DNA from: Bacteroidia bacterium
Lineage (GTDB): Bacteria > Bacteroidota > Bacteroidia > Flavobacteriales > Flavobacteriaceae
Reading direction: 5' to 3'
Length of the DNA stretch: 64,000 nucleotides
Assembly (NCBI GenBank): GCA_030432635.1
Contig: JAUIMB010000012.1
Location: 1 to 64,000 of the forward strand
Position 1 is the stretch's first letter; every line of letters begins with the position of its first letter. Below, one piece after another: positions 62,393 through 64,000 of this stretch. A program made the position numbers and the translations under genes. Under the pieces are notes generated by a model. It was given only the letters and a program-made list of their open reading frames with translations, searched no databases and had not been told where the DNA came from.

Positions 62393-63115
62393 ATGAGTTT
62401 AGGATTGACAAATAACCAAATAAAGCTTATCAGAAACCTTCAGCAAAAGAAGTATAGACAACAACATGGACTATTTGTAGTTGAGGGTTTGAAAGGAGTT
62501 CAGGAGTTTTTGGCTTCAGATTTTGAATTATACCAATGGTTTACTACTGACAAGTCGTTTTCTGCAAATGCTATCGCTATTTCTGAGAAGGAGCTTCAAA
62601 AAATCAGTGGTCTAAGAACACCAAATGCAACATTAGCGGTCTTTAGAATTCCAAAAGAAAAACCAATTCCGTCTGATGGATTGATTGTTGCTTTGGATGA
62701 TGTTCGAGACCCAGGAAATTTAGGAACAATCATAAGACTTTGCGATTGGTTTGGCGTCGAGCATTTAATTTGTAGTGCATCTACAGTAGACTGCTATAAC
62801 CCTAAGGTTGTTCAGGCGACTATGGGTTCGCTCTCCAGAATCAATGTGGTCTACACGGATTTGATGGGATTTCTAAAAGGGTATTCGAAAGATGTTTTCG
62901 GAACGTTTATGAACGGACAAACAATATATTCGGAAGATTTGCCGAAAGAAGGTGTAGTCGTCATGGGAAATGAAGCCAATGGAATATCTTCGGAAATAGA
63001 ACAGTTGGTGACAAAGAAATTGAGTATTCCAAGGTTTGGAAAGCTTCAAGAAACGGAAAGCTTAAATGTAGCAACAGCTACAGCCATTGTGCTGAATGAG
63101 TTTAAACGGTTTTAA
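62393..63115 (+). CDS. SpoU/TrmH-family RNA 2'-O-methyltransferase
   Basis: 240 residues. The N-terminal substrate-binding part (LTNNQIKLIRNLQQKKYRQQHGLFVVEG) is of the L30e type; the SPOUT knot has DDVRDPGNLGTIIRLCDWFG (motif 1, about 102-121), VVVMGNEANGISSEI (motif 2) and TESLNVATATAIVL (motif 3). It methylates a ribose in rRNA or tRNA; the exact target is not evident. It lies divergent from the TamL gene and convergent with porT across 17 nt, an order I remember from other flavobacteria. Confidence 0.92.
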   Translation: MSLGLTNNQIKLIRNLQQKKYRQQHGLFVVEGLKGVQEFLASDFELYQWFTTDKSFSANAIAISEKELQKISGLRTPNATLAVFRIPKEKPIPSDGLIVALDDVRDPGNLGTIIRLCDWFGVEHLICSASTVDCYNPKVVQATMGSLSRINVVYTDLMGFLKGYSKDVFGTFMNGQTIYSEDLPKEGVVVMGNEANGISSEIEQLVTKKLSIPRFGKLQETESLNVATATAIVLNEFKRF

Positions 63116-63132
63116 TAAAAATGTTCTTAAGT

Positions 63133-63846
63133 TTACTGAAAGGTAAAGTTTAGGAAAATTCCCCTTGTCTTCATGGTTGTCACATTTCCTGTCCACGGAC
63201 TATCAGGATCCACATCTCTTACGAGTTCGTCATTAATTGCAAAAATACCTCGAATAGAAGGCGTGAACTTAAACCATTGATTGTAAAAGTCTATACCAAT
63301 TCCCAATTCATAAAATAAAACGTTCTTGGTAGACCTAAACTCACCAGCCGAATTATCATCTGGATTTTCTTCGTTACTAGAAAGGTTGATCGATGTGGAA
63401 AGTCCAGCAAGAATAAATGGCTTAAAGTTGTTGAGTCGCTTTGTAGACATCTTTAGCAACAGCGGAAAGTGCACATAGGTTGATTTGACTTCACGCAATA
63501 AATCGGCATCGCTAAACTCTTGGCCACTAAAGTAGCTTGGGTCGTATTGAAGGTTTCTTTGGGTAATGAATAGACCTGGTTCAAATCTCAGGTCAAAATG
63601 ATCTGTTATCCTTAAGTTTGAGATCAATCCAACACTAAAACCAACATTGGTTTCTACCAAAATATCAGGTTGGTCACGTTCGTAATTAAACTGGTAATCG
63701 TAACTGTTAAGGCCTAAGAAAAATCCCCAGGTTAACAATTTTTTATCAAAATTTTCCTTGTTCTTTATTTTTTCCCTACTAAATAATTGGGCAGATATGC
63801 TTTGGGACGCAATTAATAAGGTTAAAATTAAAAGTATTCTCTTCAT
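63133..63846 (-). CDS. porT: PorT-family T9SS outer-membrane protein
   Basis: 237 residues from the ATG at 63846, where KRILLILTLLIASQSISAQ gives a signal peptide; an ATG at 63876 in frame overlaps the upstream ubiE stop. The body is an eight-stranded beta-barrel pattern (WGFFLGLNSYDYQFNYE, HFDLRFEPGLFITQRNLQYD, FKPFILAGLSTSINLSS, and RGIFLNFTFQ at the end). PorT is needed for secretion by the type IX system in Bacteroidota. Its place beside ubiE and the SpoU methyltransferase is the conserved context. It should serve the T9SS cargo encoded on the left of the window. Confidence 0.9.
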   Translation of the reverse strand: MKRILLILTLLIASQSISAQLFSREKIKNKENFDKKLLTWGFFLGLNSYDYQFNYERDQPDILVETNVGFSVGLISNLRITDHFDLRFEPGLFITQRNLQYDPSYFSGQEFSDADLLREVKSTYVHFPLLLKMSTKRLNNFKPFILAGLSTSINLSSNEENPDDNSAGEFRSTKNVLFYELGIGIDFYNQWFKFTPSIRGIFAINDELVRDVDPDSPWTGNVTTMKTRGIFLNFTFQ

Positions 63847-63872
63847 AAGTATGTTGCTAATGACGCGTTCTC

Positions 63873-64000
63873 TCAAGCTTTGGATGCTGTGTATATGGTA
63901 GCAACGCCTAAAGTTTGAGGTTGGTCTTGCACGTTAATAAACCCAATTTTACGTAAAATATTGTTTAAAACCTCACCATAAGGAAAAACAGATGCTGATT
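63873..64000 (-). CDS. ubiE: Ubiquinone/menaquinone C-methyltransferase, C-terminal fragment at window edge
   Basis: The last 41 codons of a minus-strand gene enter from the right edge: SASVFPYGEVLNNILRKIG, then FINVQDQPQTLGVATIYTASKA and a TGA at 63875-63873. I recognise this as the C-terminus of UbiE/MenG, which methylates demethylmenaquinol. The methyl-donor domain lies outside the window. The stop is 26 nt before the chosen porT start, so the two genes are probably one transcript. Confidence 0.85.
   Translation of the reverse strand, partial: SASVFPYGEVLNNILRKIGFINVQDQPQTLGVATIYTASKA

Overview
The window is AT-rich DNA from a member of the Bacteroidota, almost certainly a marine Flavobacteriaceae; I cannot fix the genus. 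The evidence is six proteins ending in type IX secretion (T9SS) C-terminal sorting domains, a PorT gene next to ubiE, a 287-residue primary sigma factor without region 1.1, TamL, Bacteroidota-type promoters (TTTG, about 20 nt, TAnnTTTG), and frequent TTG starts. Both edges cut genes: a giant secreted protein on the left (C-terminus missing) and ubiE on the right (only the last 41 residues present).

Region A (1-16362, all minus strand) is an array of five paralogous T9SS-secreted surface proteins. Most have a divergent N-terminal half (fibronectin type III, anchor-J-like, Calx-beta, GEVED) joined to a shared C-terminal half (a beta-helix-like stretch, a 'GNPYPSYLNVQDF' block, a 'GFDLGYDA' beta module, and the sorting tail). 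Most genes have their own promoter and terminator. One gene carries the GFDxGxDA module twice and another is little more than that module alone. A 53-residue protein that is absent from most ORF calls sits behind the 1093-residue gene.

Region B (16737-47278, all plus strand) is a Wzx/Wzy-dependent surface or capsular polysaccharide locus. It contains a nucleotide-sugar gene (rfbA), a Wzx flippase, two sulfotransferases, a DegT aminotransferase, WbqC, nine glycosyltransferases (one GT2, seven GT4, one GT26/WecG), a methyltransferase, an asparagine-synthase-like protein that lacks the glutaminase cysteine, a CapK-type adenylate-forming enzyme, two LbH acetyltransferases, a Wzy polymerase, a bi-domain oxidoreductase, an alpha/alpha-toroid protein, WecB, a WecA-like initiating transferase, Wza and Wzc. 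Many genes overlap by 1-11 nt, so the locus reads as a few long operons. A GT4-GT4-acetyltransferase triplet is duplicated in tandem around the CapK gene. The two sulfotransferases suggest a sulfated glycan, as is common in marine bacteria.

Region C (47299-64000) is mostly housekeeping: rpe, the primary sigma factor, pnp, rpsO, accD, fbaA, tamL, a SpoU/TrmH rRNA methyltransferase, porT and ubiE. Among these sits an ECF sigma factor coupled to a protein with a cytoplasmic N-terminus, one inner-membrane helix, a long periplasmic linker and a C-terminal outer-membrane beta-barrel, i.e. a candidate dual-membrane anti-sigma factor. There are also two lipoproteins, a sixth T9SS protein, and a small protein with a possible PD-(D/E)XK nuclease-like core.

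The likely links are that PorT and the T9SS export the array proteins, and that the polysaccharide locus makes a surface glycan. Some T9SS cargo is known to be anchored to anionic lipopolysaccharide, so the adjacency of regions A and B may be functional, but that is inference. I saw no tRNA, rRNA, CRISPR array, insertion sequence or phage gene.
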